Origin: Flavobacteriia bacterium
GTDB lineage: Bacteria > Bacteroidota > Bacteroidia > Flavobacteriales_D > Crocinitomicaceae
Assembly (NCBI GenBank): GCA_947464135.1
Contig: CANHVK010000020.1
Span: forward strand, 1 to 33,912
Direction: 5' to 3'
DNA: 33,912 nt
Shown: positions 33,120 through 33,912 of the stretch, one piece after another
Layout: every line of letters begins with the position of its first letter
How positions within the stretch are numbered: the first letter of the stretch is position 1
Program-made: the position numbers and the translations under genes
The notes under the pieces: model-generated
Databases searched by the model: none
Seen by the model: the letters and a program-made list of their open reading frames with translations, nothing else
What the model was told of the DNA's origin: nothing

Positions 33120-33912
33120 TTAAATAATAAATCGTGGTTTAATATCATATCCATTTTCATTCTTCAATATATGATAATTACCCAATTTGAAAAGTACAGT
33201 TAATAGATTCCAAAATAATTCTATTGAGTAGTCTTTTGGGCTATTGAAACAATGTGCAATATTATTTCTCTGATTAATACCTTCTTTAGTAAATATGAAT
33301 TTGAAAAAAGTTAAATCATCAATAGGTATTATTTCTTTTATCTTTTCATCATTTATTAGGTTTTCTAAATTCACACTTTCTTTTGTGCCATCTTCATTTA
33401 GTCTAATCGTTTGTGCTCCTGCTTTCTGAGAGAAGTATCTTAAAATACCTTCAAATTTTAAAGTAAGTGAATCAATCACAACGATTAAAATGTCTTGAGG
33501 AACATTTAGTTGATTGTCTATTATAGTAACATTGTCAAAATATAGTTTTATAGATGGTAAAAGCAGTTCTAACCAATTATATTGAGGTGTATTTCCATAA
33601 TATTCATCATTGATGCAGTTATACCAAGTATTTTCTTCTAAATACTTTTGTATATCATTATAATTGATTTTTTTATTTATAATTCCTTTTGTGAATATTT
33701 GATTAATATGTTGCTTACTAAACATTTGGTAATTGAGATTATATTGATGTATTCCTTTGTATTCTAATGACAAATTATTGTTTTTATCAAAAGTTAATGT
33801 CGAAAATAGTTCTTGTATTTCTGATTTATGATATTCTTCAAATAACTCTGATTTCGGTAACAATTTTTCACAAAGTATGATGTAGTAAAAGATATTTTGA
33901 GTGCAATTTTCG
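33120..33912 (-). CDS. DUF4209/HEPN-like protein, C-terminal part; 5' end outside window
   Basis: The minus frame is open through the right edge (ENCTQNIFYYIILCEKLLPKSEL before the first apparent start), so the TTG at 33863 is not the true start. About 264 residues are visible. The last third resembles the DUF4209 C-terminal domain: DSLTLKFEGILRYFSQKAGAQT, then DLTFFKFIFTKEGINQRNNIAHCF, which contains an Arg-x4-His HEPN-type motif. HEPN domains are often RNases in defence or toxin systems. It lies 76 bp upstream of hsdR on the same strand, so it is probably part of the type I restriction locus. Family call is by pattern. Confidence 0.7.
   Translation of the reverse strand, partial: ENCTQNIFYYIILCEKLLPKSELFEEYHKSEIQELFSTLTFDKNNNLSLEYKGIHQYNLNYQMFSKQHINQIFTKGIINKKINYNDIQKYLEENTWYNCINDEYYGNTPQYNWLELLLPSIKLYFDNVTIIDNQLNVPQDILIVVIDSLTLKFEGILRYFSQKAGAQTIRLNEDGTKESVNLENLINDEKIKEIIPIDDLTFFKFIFTKEGINQRNNIAHCFNSPKDYSIELFWNLLTVLFKLGNYHILKNENGYDIKPRFII

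Noticed and set aside
1-33912. CRISPR arrays, rRNA operon, complete insertion sequences
   Set aside because: No regularly spaced repeats, rRNA-like sequence or transposase frame was found on reading the window.

Overview
The window is A+T-rich chromosomal DNA from a member of the Bacteroidota, most likely order Flavobacteriales. Three things point there. First, several genes have TAnnTTTG -7 boxes, three of them with a TTG 19-24 nt upstream, which is the Bacteroidota promoter type. Second, the gene order rplM-rpsI-rpsB-tsf-pyrH-frr is typical of the phylum. Third, there are a fused DAHP synthase-chorismate mutase, a class I fumarase and a PhoB-type regulator of Bacteroidota character. I cannot name the genus from sequence alone.

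Positions 1-24980 are core genome. In order: a MutS2 gene cut by the left edge (minus), exodeoxyribonuclease III, a secreted SGNH hydrolase, a MauE/DoxX-like membrane thioredoxin, a small lipoprotein, a crotonase-family enzyme, the ribosomal protein/translation block (rplM, rpsI, rpsB, tsf, pyrH, frr), a secreted alpha/beta hydrolase with a MurG-like glycosyltransferase, fumarase, an AlbA_2/ATPase-like regulator with a tandem EKTR linker, trmB, an orphan OmpR/PhoB response regulator, tsaB, DAHP synthase-chorismate mutase and aroA. A minus-strand group follows: a SpoU-type methyltransferase, a rhodanese, and a MNT/HEPN pair whose HEPN gene has an in-frame stop. Then come mutS and a tRNA-Gly/tRNA-Leu pair with its own promoter and terminator.

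Positions 24980-33912 are accessory. Directly downstream of tRNA-Leu(UAA) is a compact (about 4.8 kb), very A+T-rich block. It holds an unknown 320-residue protein, a small divergent gene, two MerR/excisionase-like helix-turn-helix proteins, a probable HUH replication initiator (HYH and YxxK motifs), a degenerate zinc-ribbon-like small protein, two overlapping small single-span membrane proteins, and a small serine recombinase. A 19-bp perfect inverted repeat sits between the divergent genes, and a related motif lies upstream of the recombinase gene. I read this block as a rolling-circle-type plasmid, phage or satellite that has integrated, or a minimal integrative element. It has no visible capsid, Zot-type ATPase or conjugation genes. 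Converging on it is hsdR of a type I restriction system, preceded by the 3' part of a DUF4209/HEPN-like gene that runs off the right edge. hsdM and hsdS are not in the window.

No gene-free stretch exceeds 300 bases. The largest gap (4990-5229) holds a candidate -7 box and nothing else I recognise. No rRNA, CRISPR array or complete insertion sequence was seen.
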